The notes beneath the pieces are model-generated. The model had not been told where the DNA came from. It worked only from the letters and a program-made list of their open reading frames with translations, and searched no databases. Below are positions 39,754 to 50,532 of a stretch of 64,000 bases of DNA, one piece after another. Source of the DNA: Clostridiaceae bacterium (lineage in GTDB: Bacteria > Bacillota > Clostridia > Saccharofermentanales > DTU023); the NCBI GenBank assembly GCA_012838795.1, contig DUOO01000063.1, positions 1 to 64,000 of the forward strand, read 5' to 3'. How positions within the stretch are numbered: the stretch's first letter is position 1; each line of letters starts with the position of its first letter. The position numbers and the translations under genes are program-made.

Positions 39754-42700
39754 TTGAAACAAAATTTAGCTGATATTTTTTCATATTTAAAAATAGAGAT
39801 TACTGATCAAGACTTCTTATACTTTATACAACATTCTTTAACCGTTTATAAACGAACGGAAGATGCTACTGATCCTGAAAAAGCAAATTACGATGTTAAT
39901 CTTTTGGAAAAGATACATGTTGATAAAGTTCTGTGTAATTCAATAGGTGCTCTGTGCTTTACAATAACGGTACCGCAAGTTTTGTCCGCAAAACAAATTA
40001 TGTTTTTAGAAAATAAGCTTGAACAACATTTTTCCATACCTCAGGTCATAATTAAACAAATATCACAAACGGAAATATCTTCCGCTGAAAAAGAATGTTA
40101 TGTACGGGACATAGAACCCTGGATAAAAAAACATGCGGATTTGACCGATCATTTAACAGGACGTTTACTGGCTAAAGGTGAACTGACAGTTAGAGATAAT
40201 AATCCCGTTTGGCTTTTGGATTCGGCTCATCTTGATATTGTTAATGAAAACGGCACAAATTGGTTGGATGTTTTTTGGCAAGCCTATGCCTGTATTCCCT
40301 GTCAATTTGACTTTGAGCCGGTTGACACACAATTTACGGCGAAAGAAAAGATTGAAACAACAGAGCAGCTTTTAAATGATGCAATACTTGAAGCATCTGA
40401 ATTATATAATAATGAACTTGAGCAAATACTGGCTGAACAAAGAAAGCGAAAAAAAGCTTCAACTTCAAAGTTAACCAAGAATAAATATCGTCGAAAACAT
40501 CGAAAATCTGATAAAATCCTGTGGGGAAAACCAGGACCGTCGATTCCGTTAATAAAACTCAATGAGATAAACAATGAAACTGATCGGGCTATGTTTGAAG
40601 GTCATGTTTTTATGTTTGAAACTAAAATTACCCTTAACGGCAGATTGTTGGTTAAATTTGCGATTACTGATTTAACTACATCGTTATCTTGCACAATTTT
40701 TACCGACCCTGAGGAGAAAGCTGTACTTACCGAAATTATTGAAGATAAATATATCAGGGTAACAGCAGAAATATTTTATGATGATCGATATGAAAAAGAT
40801 TTTGTAGGTAAAGTACTGTGTATAGAAAAAGCTAAAAAACCTGAGGTACGCAAAGATAATTCTCCTCAAAAAAGAGTGGAATTACATATTCACTCGAAGA
40901 TGTCAGCTAAAGACGGAACAATCAATCCTAAAGATATTGTTAAAGCGGCATTTGATTTTGGCCATTCTGCAGTTGCTATTACTGATCATGGTGTGATGCA
41001 AGGTTTTCCGGAAATTTGCAACATGGCTGAGAAGTTAGAACGAGACGGCAAACCTTTTAAAGTAATTTACGGTGTTGAAGGATATCTTTTAGATGACGGA
41101 TTTGATTGTATTGCTTATGAGGTCGAAGGCAAAGATTTATCAGATGGTTTTATCGTAATCAAAGTTCATACAAACGGCAATGAAAATGAATATAAGGCAA
41201 TTAGTTATATTGAAGCTTTAAAACTTAAACCTACAGATTTATCCAAATATGAATTTGAAATTGCGGATAAATTTGAACATTTTTTTGAAACTTTTTCAAA
41301 TTCTTCAGATGATACAAATATTAATAATAATGATTTGCCGTTAATTGAAAAAAAGTCGTCGGATTTCGGCTCCGATATTGATATAATGCAAAAGTTGGCA
41401 ATCTTTTTGGAAAATTTACCGATTGTAGCATCGGATGCATTAAAACAATTGAATTTTTTACGTTATGCCGGTTTTAATGTTGCAGGTACGGATCCGCGCA
41501 TAAAATTTAATCCGCCGTTAATTGAATTTAACTTATTAGTTCAAGCATTTACAAAAAAAATACCGGGAAAAACACAATTTTTAAATGAACCGGATTCATA
41601 TGATATATATTCAATTGCCGGGGTTTTTCCTGAGATTATTGCAGAATGCGGAATAACTGATCTGATTGAATTGAACAGTCTGGTTGATTGGCAGTCATTT
41701 GAACAACTGAAGGAACAACGCAAGAAAACAAACCATATTGTACTTTTGGCAAAAGATTTATTGGGACTATACAATTTATATCGTATATGTTCAGATTCAC
41801 ATTTGAAATACTTTTATTATTCTCCAAGAATTCCACGTTCAGTACTAAATTATTACGGAGCAGGAATTATTAAAGGGATGGCATGTGTAGACGGAGAAAT
41901 ATTCGGTGCAATTTTACAAATATATAATGAATGTCAAGGCGATTTCGAATTAGCTAAGCAACAATTAAATAATCCTGACTTGCTTCTGCTGGCAAATCAA
42001 TATGATTATTTGGAAATTCAACCTCTTACCAACAATAGCTTTTTGCTGCGTGATACGGAATCTTATGTTCAATCTATTTTTGACTTGCAGAATTTGAACA
42101 AAATGGTTATTGAACTGGGTAAAATTACAGGCAAACCGGTTTGTGCAACTTGTGACGCTCATTTTTTGAATCCGGAAGATGCAATATATCGGAAAATCCT
42201 GATGACAAATATGAATTTTGATGATACGGAAGAGATGGCTGATTTGTATTTCCGAACAACTGATGAGATGTTGCTGGAATTTTCATATTTAGGAGAAGAA
42301 TCGGCAGAACAGGTTGTAGTACATAATCCGAATTTGATAGCCGATATGGTAGCTGAAGGAATCAGACCTTTTCCGAAAGGTTCATTCCCGCCTTTAATCA
42401 AATCCGCCGATCAGGATATCCGAAAATTGACGATGGAAGAGGCTTATCGAGTCTATGGACATCAGGGAGTTTTGCCCGAAATTGTAGAAAATAGAATTGA
42501 CAGAGAGCTAAATTCGATAATAGATAACGGTTTTGCCGTAATGTACTATATTGCACATTGTGTAGTCAAGAAATCAAATCAGGACGGTTTTCTGGTCGGT
42601 TCACGCGGTTCTGTGGGATCTTCTCTGGTGGCTACACTTTGCGGTATAACCGAAGTCAACCCTCTGCGGCCACACTATGTATGTCCTGAATGTAAATATT

Positions 42701-44277
42701 CCGAATTTGATAATAGTGGTAATTACGGTTCCGGATATGATCTGCCGGCAAAGAAATGTCCGTATTGTACAACTGACCTGAAACGTGACGGACAAGACAT
42801 CCCGTTTGAAACTTTCCTTGGTTTTGCCGGTGATAAACAACCGGATATCGATCTCAATTTTTCCGGATTTTATCAAGCGAAAGCTCATCAATTTATCGAA
42901 GAAATGTTTGGAGCTTCTCAGACTTTCAGAGCCGGAACAATCAGCAGCTATGCCGAGCGTAATTCCGCAGGAATGGTTCTGAAATATTTTGAAAATAATG
43001 AAATACCGGTCAGTTCGACCGAAGTTAAACGTTTAGCACAAGGTTTACAGGGAGTTAAAGCGACTACCGGACAACATCCAGGCGGTATTGTTGTTGTACC
43101 TAAAGAAAGAGAAATTTTTGATTTTACACCGATTCAGTATCCTGCCAATAAAAAAGATTCCGGTGTTATTACTACACATTTTGACTTCCGCTCTTTGGAT
43201 GAAACTATCTTAAAACTGGATATTTTGGGACATGATGATCCTTCGATGCTAAAAGTTCTGAGTGATGCTACCGGTGTTAAGGCTACCGATATTCCGATCC
43301 CGGATGAAAAAGTCATGTCGTTATTTTATAGTACGGAAGCTTTGGGCATTCCGGATAGTGAGTCTACAATTAAAAGTGCAACGATCGGTTTACCCGAACT
43401 TGGAACAATGCTTGTCAGAAACATGATTGCTGAAACGAAGCCAACAAAGTTTTACGATTTAGTACAGATTTCCGGTTTGTCTCATGGAACTGATGTCTGG
43501 ACCGGAAATGCTCAAGAATTAATTCGCAACGGAACTTGTACAATAGACGAGGTTATCGGTTGCCGGGACAGCATCATGACTTATCTGATTTATCGCGGTC
43601 TGCCCAAGAAAAGTTCTTTTGATATTATGGAAAGAGTTCGCAAAGGCAAAGGTTTGTCGGAAGAACAAGAAGAGTTAATGATTGAGCATCATATTCCTCA
43701 ATGGTACATTGACAGTTGTAAAAAAATTAAATATATGTTCCCGAAAGCTCATGCCGTGGCTTATATTGTTTCAGCTTTACGGATTGCCTGGTATAAAATA
43801 TATTATCCGGAAGCATATTATTGTGCATTTTTTACTATTCGGGCAAATGAATTTTCTTCTGAAGAATTATGTTTGCCTGCTAATGAAATTCGAATTAAGC
43901 GGGCGGAACAAAGAAAAAACTGGAATCAACTGACACCACAGGAACAAAAGCGTCATTTTTATTTAGAATTAGTTGAGGAAATGCAACAAAGAGGAATTGA
44001 TTTCTTACCGATAGATCTTGATAAATCCAAAGCAACCGAGTTTTATTCGCCTGGAAAAGGAAAAATCAGACCTCCCTTTAATGCAATACCGAATATCAGT
44101 GAAACACTCAGTAATCAAATTGTAAAAGCTCGTGATACGGGAGGAGAGTTCAAGACTCGCGAAGAATTGGCACGTCGAGCGGAACTGGGCACGGCATCAA
44201 TTGAATCTTTGGCAAAAGCCGGTGTTTTGGATGACTTGGCTGAATCTGCACAGATAGATCTATTTTCGCTGTTGTAA
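39754..44277 (+). CDS. polC: PolC-type DNA polymerase III alpha subunit with apparently degenerate exonuclease domain
   Basis: PHP ELHIHSKMSAKDG/AITDHG; polymerase GSRGSVGSSLVATL, GDKQPDIDLNFSG, TTGQHPGGIVVVP, DILGHDDPSML; TTG start. Confidence 0.96.
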   Translation: MKQNLADIFSYLKIEITDQDFLYFIQHSLTVYKRTEDATDPEKANYDVNLLEKIHVDKVLCNSIGALCFTITVPQVLSAKQIMFLENKLEQHFSIPQVIIKQISQTEISSAEKECYVRDIEPWIKKHADLTDHLTGRLLAKGELTVRDNNPVWLLDSAHLDIVNENGTNWLDVFWQAYACIPCQFDFEPVDTQFTAKEKIETTEQLLNDAILEASELYNNELEQILAEQRKRKKASTSKLTKNKYRRKHRKSDKILWGKPGPSIPLIKLNEINNETDRAMFEGHVFMFETKITLNGRLLVKFAITDLTTSLSCTIFTDPEEKAVLTEIIEDKYIRVTAEIFYDDRYEKDFVGKVLCIEKAKKPEVRKDNSPQKRVELHIHSKMSAKDGTINPKDIVKAAFDFGHSAVAITDHGVMQGFPEICNMAEKLERDGKPFKVIYGVEGYLLDDGFDCIAYEVEGKDLSDGFIVIKVHTNGNENEYKAISYIEALKLKPTDLSKYEFEIADKFEHFFETFSNSSDDTNINNNDLPLIEKKSSDFGSDIDIMQKLAIFLENLPIVASDALKQLNFLRYAGFNVAGTDPRIKFNPPLIEFNLLVQAFTKKIPGKTQFLNEPDSYDIYSIAGVFPEIIAECGITDLIELNSLVDWQSFEQLKEQRKKTNHIVLLAKDLLGLYNLYRICSDSHLKYFYYSPRIPRSVLNYYGAGIIKGMACVDGEIFGAILQIYNECQGDFELAKQQLNNPDLLLLANQYDYLEIQPLTNNSFLLRDTESYVQSIFDLQNLNKMVIELGKITGKPVCATCDAHFLNPEDAIYRKILMTNMNFDDTEEMADLYFRTTDEMLLEFSYLGEESAEQVVVHNPNLIADMVAEGIRPFPKGSFPPLIKSADQDIRKLTMEEAYRVYGHQGVLPEIVENRIDRELNSIIDNGFAVMYYIAHCVVKKSNQDGFLVGSRGSVGSSLVATLCGITEVNPLRPHYVCPECKYSEFDNSGNYGSGYDLPAKKCPYCTTDLKRDGQDIPFETFLGFAGDKQPDIDLNFSGFYQAKAHQFIEEMFGASQTFRAGTISSYAERNSAGMVLKYFENNEIPVSSTEVKRLAQGLQGVKATTGQHPGGIVVVPKEREIFDFTPIQYPANKKDSGVITTHFDFRSLDETILKLDILGHDDPSMLKVLSDATGVKATDIPIPDEKVMSLFYSTEALGIPDSESTIKSATIGLPELGTMLVRNMIAETKPTKFYDLVQISGLSHGTDVWTGNAQELIRNGTCTIDEVIGCRDSIMTYLIYRGLPKKSSFDIMERVRKGKGLSEEQEELMIEHHIPQWYIDSCKKIKYMFPKAHAVAYIVSALRIAWYKIYYPEAYYCAFFTIRANEFSSEELCLPANEIRIKRAEQRKNWNQLTPQEQKRHFYLELVEEMQQRGIDFLPIDLDKSKATEFYSPGKGKIRPPFNAIPNISETLSNQIVKARDTGGEFKTREELARRAELGTASIESLAKAGVLDDLAESAQIDLFSLL

Positions 44278-44369
44278 TAATTTTGTTATGGTATTGATGT
44301 TTTCTGAAAATTATTTTGCATAATGTCAGCTGCAACTGATATTTATATGACTTTAACAATAAGAGGGCA

Positions 44370-46676
44370 ATTATAGAAAATATAATTAGCAAAAAATTCA
44401 TAAAAGTTTATCTGCTGGATTCAACACTTGATTTTGATCAGGAATATACTTACTTACCTAAAGAAGAAGCAGAGCATTTCATAGGCCAATTGGTAGAGGT
44501 TCCTTTTGGGCACGGTAATTCTTTACGCAGGGCAGTTATTTCTGCTGAAGAAAATGAAACTGAATTCAAAGATCTAAAACGTATTGCAAAAGTATTGATC
44601 AGTCAGCCTGTTTATCTGCCGGATCAAATTGAATTGGCAAAAGAAATGAAACGCAGGTATTTTTGTTCAATCGGTCAAGCTTTGAAAACTATCAGTCCTC
44701 CTACGGTTTTTACAATAGGCAAAAAAAGTGCCAGAGCTTGTAGTTTAACAGATCGTGATATTGCGGAAGATATGTTATGTGATAATTTATTGACTAGTTT
44801 GCAACAACAGCGGGTTGTCGAAATGTTGCTTCAAGTTGAAACTGCTTCTGTTCAGGAAATAACACAGGCATGTCAGGTAACACCTTCAGTACTTAAGACT
44901 TTAGAACGAAAAGGAGTACTGAAATTTTTTACAAAAAATATAGATCGTGAATTTAAACAACCGGAAATTTGGCCGGAAGCAGAAGTAGAACACTTGAATC
45001 AGGATCAGGAAAAAGCTGTTCAAGGAATTCTTGACTTAGCCACAATGAACGAAACAACAGATGTTGATTTTCAACAAAGTAAAAAAATTTCAAAGTTAAA
45101 AGAAGCTTTGTTATTTGGTGTTACCGGCAGTGGAAAAACAGAAGTTTATTTAAGAGTAGCAGAACAAATGCTTGAATATGGCAAAACTGTCATTATTTTA
45201 GTACCGGAAATATCTTTGACTCCATTGATGATAAGCAGATTTACAAAAAAATTCGGAGAAAAAATTGCCGTTTTACATAGTAGATTAACTGCAACCCAAC
45301 GTTTTGAGCAATGGCAAAGCATTTTGTCTCAGGATAAACAAATTGTGGTAGGGGCACGTTCAGCGATTTTTGCTCCCTTGAAAAATATCGGTTTAATTAT
45401 TATTGATGAAGAACAAGAGAGTTCATATCGTTCCGAAAGCACACCTCGTTACAATGCACATGAGATTGCCAGAATCAGAGCGATTCAACAAAATGCATTA
45501 CTTTTATTAGGATCTGCTACTCCTGCAGTTGAAACTTTTTTCCGTACTCAAATCGGAAAATCCGTCAGATTTGAATTGCCGCATCGGGCCAAACCGGCTT
45601 CTTTACCGAAAGTACATCTATGTCAAATGAAAAATGAATTTGCCCGTGATGATTTTGACGGAGTATTCAGCAGACAATTGATTCAAAATCTCAGAGTAAC
45701 TTTTGCAGATGGTGGTCAAGCTATGTTGTTTTTGAATCGCAGAGGTCTGACTTCAACTTTACAATGTAAAATCTGCGGATTTGTTGTAAAATGCGATAAT
45801 TGCGAAGTGCCTATGACGAGACATTTGAACAGACATTACAAGCATAAAGAGAGGTTAATATGTCACTATTGCGGAAAAATCATACCTGTAATTACAACTT
45901 GCCCTCTGTGCGGAAGTGCGAAAATGGAAAGCTCGGGACTTGGTACACAGAGAGTGGAGCAAGCTTTTGCCAAATTGTTTCCCGAATATAAAGCGTTGCG
46001 TATGGATTTTGATACAACAATCGGAACAGATGCTCATCAAAAAATATTATCTCAATTCGGCAGAAAGGAAGCCGATTGTCTGATCGGTACACAGATGATT
46101 GCAAAAGGTCATGACTTTCCGAATGTACGGACAGTCGGTATTTTGTCTGTTGATTCAATGCTTAATACAGGTAATTTCAAATCGGAAGAACGTGCTTTTC
46201 AATTAATAACTCAGGCCGCGGGCAGATCCGGCAGATCAGATATTCAAGGTGATGTTTTTATTCAAGGTTATAATTTGATAAACCATGTGATTAAAAGTGC
46301 TTCTGCACAGGATTATATTGAGTTTTATAACTCTGAAATGGAATTTAGAATGCGGGCAAAATTTATTCCTTTCGGAAATATCGGATTGGCGTTGTTTCAA
46401 GGCTTGAATGAGTTAATTGTTAATTCTGAAGCAGATTTTATGTATGAATATTTAAATAATATAATACAATCAAATCGCGATTTTTTCAGTAATACCATGA
46501 TTTATTCACCCGCTCCTGCACCGATTCCTCGTTTACGCAAAAAGTATCGTTATCGTTTAATCGTTAAAAGCGACAATATTCTTAAAATTGCTCAGTTGTT
46601 TACTTTGGAATCAAGGCGCAAAATGGTAAAAGGTGTAAATCGCAGCCTGGATATTAACCCTGAACACATGCTATAA
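44370..46676 (+). CDS. priA: Primosomal protein N' (PriA helicase); 5' end uncertain
   Basis: FGVTGSGKTEVYLR; zinc motifs CKICG/CDNC/CHYCG/CPLCG; LGTQRVEQAF. First NTG in ORF track is TTG 44490 but homology continues upstream. Confidence 0.9.
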   Translation: MIENIISKKFIKVYLLDSTLDFDQEYTYLPKEEAEHFIGQLVEVPFGHGNSLRRAVISAEENETEFKDLKRIAKVLISQPVYLPDQIELAKEMKRRYFCSIGQALKTISPPTVFTIGKKSARACSLTDRDIAEDMLCDNLLTSLQQQRVVEMLLQVETASVQEITQACQVTPSVLKTLERKGVLKFFTKNIDREFKQPEIWPEAEVEHLNQDQEKAVQGILDLATMNETTDVDFQQSKKISKLKEALLFGVTGSGKTEVYLRVAEQMLEYGKTVIILVPEISLTPLMISRFTKKFGEKIAVLHSRLTATQRFEQWQSILSQDKQIVVGARSAIFAPLKNIGLIIIDEEQESSYRSESTPRYNAHEIARIRAIQQNALLLLGSATPAVETFFRTQIGKSVRFELPHRAKPASLPKVHLCQMKNEFARDDFDGVFSRQLIQNLRVTFADGGQAMLFLNRRGLTSTLQCKICGFVVKCDNCEVPMTRHLNRHYKHKERLICHYCGKIIPVITTCPLCGSAKMESSGLGTQRVEQAFAKLFPEYKALRMDFDTTIGTDAHQKILSQFGRKEADCLIGTQMIAKGHDFPNVRTVGILSVDSMLNTGNFKSEERAFQLITQAAGRSGRSDIQGDVFIQGYNLINHVIKSASAQDYIEFYNSEMEFRMRAKFIPFGNIGLALFQGLNELIVNSEADFMYEYLNNIIQSNRDFFSNTMIYSPAPAPIPRLRKKYRYRLIVKSDNILKIAQLFTLESRRKMVKGVNRSLDINPEHML

Positions 46677-46711
46677 TCTAGTTTGCAGAATAGATAGAAG
46701 TGAAGTGAAGT

Positions 46712-47230
46712 ATGGCATTGAGAAATATAGTAAAAGTTAATACTGAAGCAGAATCTGTTTTATATAAAAAAGCCAGATTAGTTGAGAAATTTGATGAAAA
46801 CCTTAAAATGTTGGCAGAAGATATGATTGAAACTATGCATCAGGCAAACGGTGTGGGCTTGGCCGCTCCTCAAATTGGTTTGTTGAGAAGGATGTTTGTC
46901 ATGAATGTAGATGCCGAAGAAGGCGATTTTGTTATTATTAATCCTGAAATCAGCGAGATGGAAGGTGAGAGCATAGAATATGAAGGTTGTTTGTCTTATC
47001 CTCAAATGTTCGGCAAAGTCAAACGACCGCTTAAATTAAAATTGAAATACGATGATTTAAATGGTGATCCTCAAGAGATGGAAGCTGAAGGGTTAAAAGC
47101 AAGATGCATTTGTCATGAAACGGATCATTTAGATGGTATTATGTTCACGGAAAAAGTCATAGGCGGATTGGTTCATGAATCTCGATTGACAGAAGATGCA
47201 GATAATATTGATCAAGGACAACTTGATTGA
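46712..47230 (+). CDS. def: Peptide deformylase
   Basis: GVGLAAPQIG, EGCLSYP, CHETDHLDG. Confidence 0.95.
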   Translation: MALRNIVKVNTEAESVLYKKARLVEKFDENLKMLAEDMIETMHQANGVGLAAPQIGLLRRMFVMNVDAEEGDFVIINPEISEMEGESIEYEGCLSYPQMFGKVKRPLKLKLKYDDLNGDPQEMEAEGLKARCICHETDHLDGIMFTEKVIGGLVHESRLTEDADNIDQGQLD

Positions 47231-47314
47231 TTCTTGTAGATTTAAGATATTGATATCAGTGAGTATTAAAAAGTCATATATTCTTATTTATACAGAGAAT
47301 ATGAGGAAAATAAT

Positions 47315-48277
47315 TTGAACAAAATCTCAGCAAATAGCAAAATGAAAAGAATTATTTTTATGGGCACACCGGATTTTGCTGTTCCTGCATTAAATGCTTT
47401 GATTGAACATGGTTTTAATATTGTGGCGGTAATTAGTCAACCTGACAGGCCACAGGGACGCAAACAAAAAGTAGTGCCGACTCCTGTTGCAAAAGTGGCT
47501 GAAAAATACAATTTATTATTGCTACAACCTGAATCAATCAATCAATCAGAAACTATACAGAAGGTTATTTCTTTAGATCCCGATCTGATAATAACTGCAG
47601 CATACGGTCAAATATTGCGCCAAAAGATTCTGGATATTCCCAAATACGGTTGTGTCAATATTCATGCTTCATTATTGCCTTTGTACAGAGGGGCAGCTCC
47701 GATTAATGCCGCAATTATTGATGGTCAAACAGAAACCGGGATTACGATTATGCAGATGGATCATGGTTGTGATACCGGAGATATTCTATTACAAAAAAAG
47801 ATTACGATCGATAATGATGCAACTGCCGGTTCACTATTTGACGAATTAGCTCAATTGGGTGCTGAAACAATTGTTGAATTTTTACCGGAGTTTTTTACAG
47901 GCAATGTTGTTAGGCTTGCACAAGATGATAATGATGCTACTTATGCTCCTAAAATGACGCGTAAAACAGGCAAAATTAATTGGCAAAACAGTGCGATCAT
48001 GATTGACAGACTAATCAGAGGAACTCAACCTTGGCCGGGATGTTATACATATTATAAAGGTCAACGCATGAAAATTTTTGCGGCAGATATCATTTTTCAA
48101 GAAAGAATGCAAGGTGAACCGGGCGAGCTATTGTCTTGTGACGGCGGCTTAATTATCCAATGCGGTTCAGATGCAATTAAACTAAAAGAAATTCAAATTG
48201 CTTCCGGCAGACAAATGTGTACGGAGATTTGTGCTCATAATTATATTCCCGGGATCATTTTAGGAAAAGATGAATAA
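47315..48277 (+). CDS. fmt: Methionyl-tRNA formyltransferase
   Basis: IIFMGTPDFAVPALNAL...NIHASLLPLYRGAAPIN. Confidence 0.95.
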   Translation: MNKISANSKMKRIIFMGTPDFAVPALNALIEHGFNIVAVISQPDRPQGRKQKVVPTPVAKVAEKYNLLLLQPESINQSETIQKVISLDPDLIITAAYGQILRQKILDIPKYGCVNIHASLLPLYRGAAPINAAIIDGQTETGITIMQMDHGCDTGDILLQKKITIDNDATAGSLFDELAQLGAETIVEFLPEFFTGNVVRLAQDDNDATYAPKMTRKTGKINWQNSAIMIDRLIRGTQPWPGCYTYYKGQRMKIFAADIIFQERMQGEPGELLSCDGGLIIQCGSDAIKLKEIQIASGRQMCTEICAHNYIPGIILGKDE

Positions 48278-48291
48278 TTAAGGTGGAAAAT

Positions 48292-48984
48292 ATGTGGTAT
48301 TGGTACTTATTAATTCCTATATTATTTTTAAGTCTTATTGCTCAGGCGAGAGTTAAGAGTACTTTTAATAAATATAATAATATCGGGACAAAAAGCGGAT
48401 TAACAGGAACACAGGCGGCAAGAATGATTCTGAATATGAATAATTTGCACAATGTCCGAATTGAAGGTGTCAGTGGTGAATTAACTGACCATTATGACCC
48501 CAGATCAAACGTATTACGTTTATCGGATTCTACCAGAGACGTCAATTCAATTGCTGCTATCGGTGTAGCAGCACATGAAGCAGGACATGCAATCCAAGAC
48601 GGAGTCAATTTTGTACCAAATAAGATAAGAGCTTCTCTGGTGCCGGTTGCCAGAATCGGTTCGGCAGCCGGTCCTTATTTAGCCATTATCGGAGTAGTGA
48701 TCAGTTATTCGGTGGAATTCGGCATGACACTTGCATATATCGGCTTAGCATTATATGTCTTTGCTTTTTTGTTTTATCTGGTAACCTTACCTGTAGAATT
48801 TAATGCAAGCAACAGAGCTGTTAAGATTCTAAGTGCGACCGGTATTCTGGCACCTGATGAGCTTAAAGGTGCGAAAAAAGTTTTAAATGCGGCGGCCATG
48901 ACTTACGTAGCCTCGACAATTTCCGCGTTATTTTCGCTTTTGAGAATAGCTGTGATTGTCTTAAGCGGCAGAAGGCGTGACTAG
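48292..48984 (+). CDS. Zinc metallopeptidase (YugP family)
   Basis: GVAAHEAGHAIQDG; STFNKYNNIGTKSGLTGTQAARMIL. Confidence 0.9.
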   Translation: MWYWYLLIPILFLSLIAQARVKSTFNKYNNIGTKSGLTGTQAARMILNMNNLHNVRIEGVSGELTDHYDPRSNVLRLSDSTRDVNSIAAIGVAAHEAGHAIQDGVNFVPNKIRASLVPVARIGSAAGPYLAIIGVVISYSVEFGMTLAYIGLALYVFAFLFYLVTLPVEFNASNRAVKILSATGILAPDELKGAKKVLNAAAMTYVASTISALFSLLRIAVIVLSGRRRD

Positions 48985-49065
48985 CAAAAAGTGATTTAAT
49001 TCAAATATTTTAGAAGTATTTTCATAAATACAAATTCATTGTTGATATTTCCTGACTGATTATTA

Positions 49066-50427
49066 ATGACAACTTACGATTATCCGAGATCAAGAGCAAT
49101 ACAAGCATTGAACATGATTTTAAATCAAGACAAATTTTCCAATGATGTCTTGAATACTTTATTAATTGATCCTAAATTATCAAATTTAGATCGTAAATTT
49201 GTGACTGCTTTAGTCTATGGGGTTTTAGACTATTTGCCTTTAATTGATCAAATTATCAGCAGTGCCTCTCAGCGCTCACCGGATAAAATTGATTCTGTTG
49301 TTATGAATATTTTAAGACTTGGTGTCTGGCAGCTTGAATTTGCAAATAAAATACCCAAATCTTCAGCCGTTGATGAAAGTGTCAAACTGGCTACACGCTT
49401 CAATAAACGATCTGCCGGCAGTTATATTAACGCAGTTTTACGGAATGTCATTCGTAATCCGTTAAAATTGATGAAAAAACAAGAACATCTGAAATATGGC
49501 ATGACTTCTGAAATCTTCGGTATGTATAAAAAATGGTTTGGTGAAGGAGATGCCAAATCGGTATGTAACAGTTATTTGACAGCTGATCCTCGACTGACAG
49601 TATTGTTCAGAGGTACGGCAATCGAAAAACGAAATTGGATTTCGGAGCTCAATGAAATCGGTATTACAATCCGGCCGGGGATTTTAATACATAATTCTTA
49701 TATATTGGATAATTTACCGGCCGGCGTACAGGATTTACCTGGTTATCAGCAAGGCCTGTTTTATGTTCAAGATGAATCTTCAATGTTAGTTGCAGAAGTC
49801 ATGCAGTTAAAAAAAGATCAACTGATTCTGGATGCTTGTGCAGGATTGGGCGGCAAGTCATTTGCATTATTGAATCAAATTCCGCAACTGGAAATTACTG
49901 CATTAGAACCTAATCAGGAACGTTATCAAGGGTTACAAGATAATATACAAAGATTGAAAATTGATCGGATAAAAGATTTGAAAATTGATTTGCAGAGTTT
50001 TGTTCGAAGTTATTCTAATAGTCGATATTTTGATCAAATTCTATTAGATGTACCTTGTAGCGGTTTAGGGGTTCTGAGAAACAAACCGGAAATTAAATTA
50101 AATTTAAGTTATGACACATTGCAGGAATTCCCTGAAATTCAAATTGATTTACTGGAACATGCCGCAAAATTATTAACTTCAACAGGAAAACTATTATATA
50201 GCACATGTACAATAAATCCTGCGGAGAACGAACAATTGATTGCCGAATTTTTGGCATCTCGAGCAGGTCGGAATTTCAAAGTAATTGATCTATCATATGT
50301 TTTAGATTTAATTAAGCCGGAATATATAGAAGAGATACAAGACGGCTTGAATTGCTACGGTTTGAGTATCAGACCGGACAAGATTCCTGTTGACGGATTT
50401 TTTATCAGTTATTTAATAAGAAAATAG
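49066..50427 (+). CDS. rsmB: 16S rRNA m5C methyltransferase
   Basis: N-terminal NusB-like domain; DACAGLGGKS; LLDVPCSGLGVLRNKPE; YSTCTINPAENE. Confidence 0.93.
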   Translation: MTTYDYPRSRAIQALNMILNQDKFSNDVLNTLLIDPKLSNLDRKFVTALVYGVLDYLPLIDQIISSASQRSPDKIDSVVMNILRLGVWQLEFANKIPKSSAVDESVKLATRFNKRSAGSYINAVLRNVIRNPLKLMKKQEHLKYGMTSEIFGMYKKWFGEGDAKSVCNSYLTADPRLTVLFRGTAIEKRNWISELNEIGITIRPGILIHNSYILDNLPAGVQDLPGYQQGLFYVQDESSMLVAEVMQLKKDQLILDACAGLGGKSFALLNQIPQLEITALEPNQERYQGLQDNIQRLKIDRIKDLKIDLQSFVRSYSNSRYFDQILLDVPCSGLGVLRNKPEIKLNLSYDTLQEFPEIQIDLLEHAAKLLTSTGKLLYSTCTINPAENEQLIAEFLASRAGRNFKVIDLSYVLDLIKPEYIEEIQDGLNCYGLSIRPDKIPVDGFFISYLIRK

Positions 50428-50532
50428 AATGTTAATATTAAATATGTCAAAATAGAGCAGCTGAACTTTCAAAAAATATTTAGCAGAAGAAAATATTAAT
50501 TATTAAATATAGAATTTTCATAAGCGAGTAAA

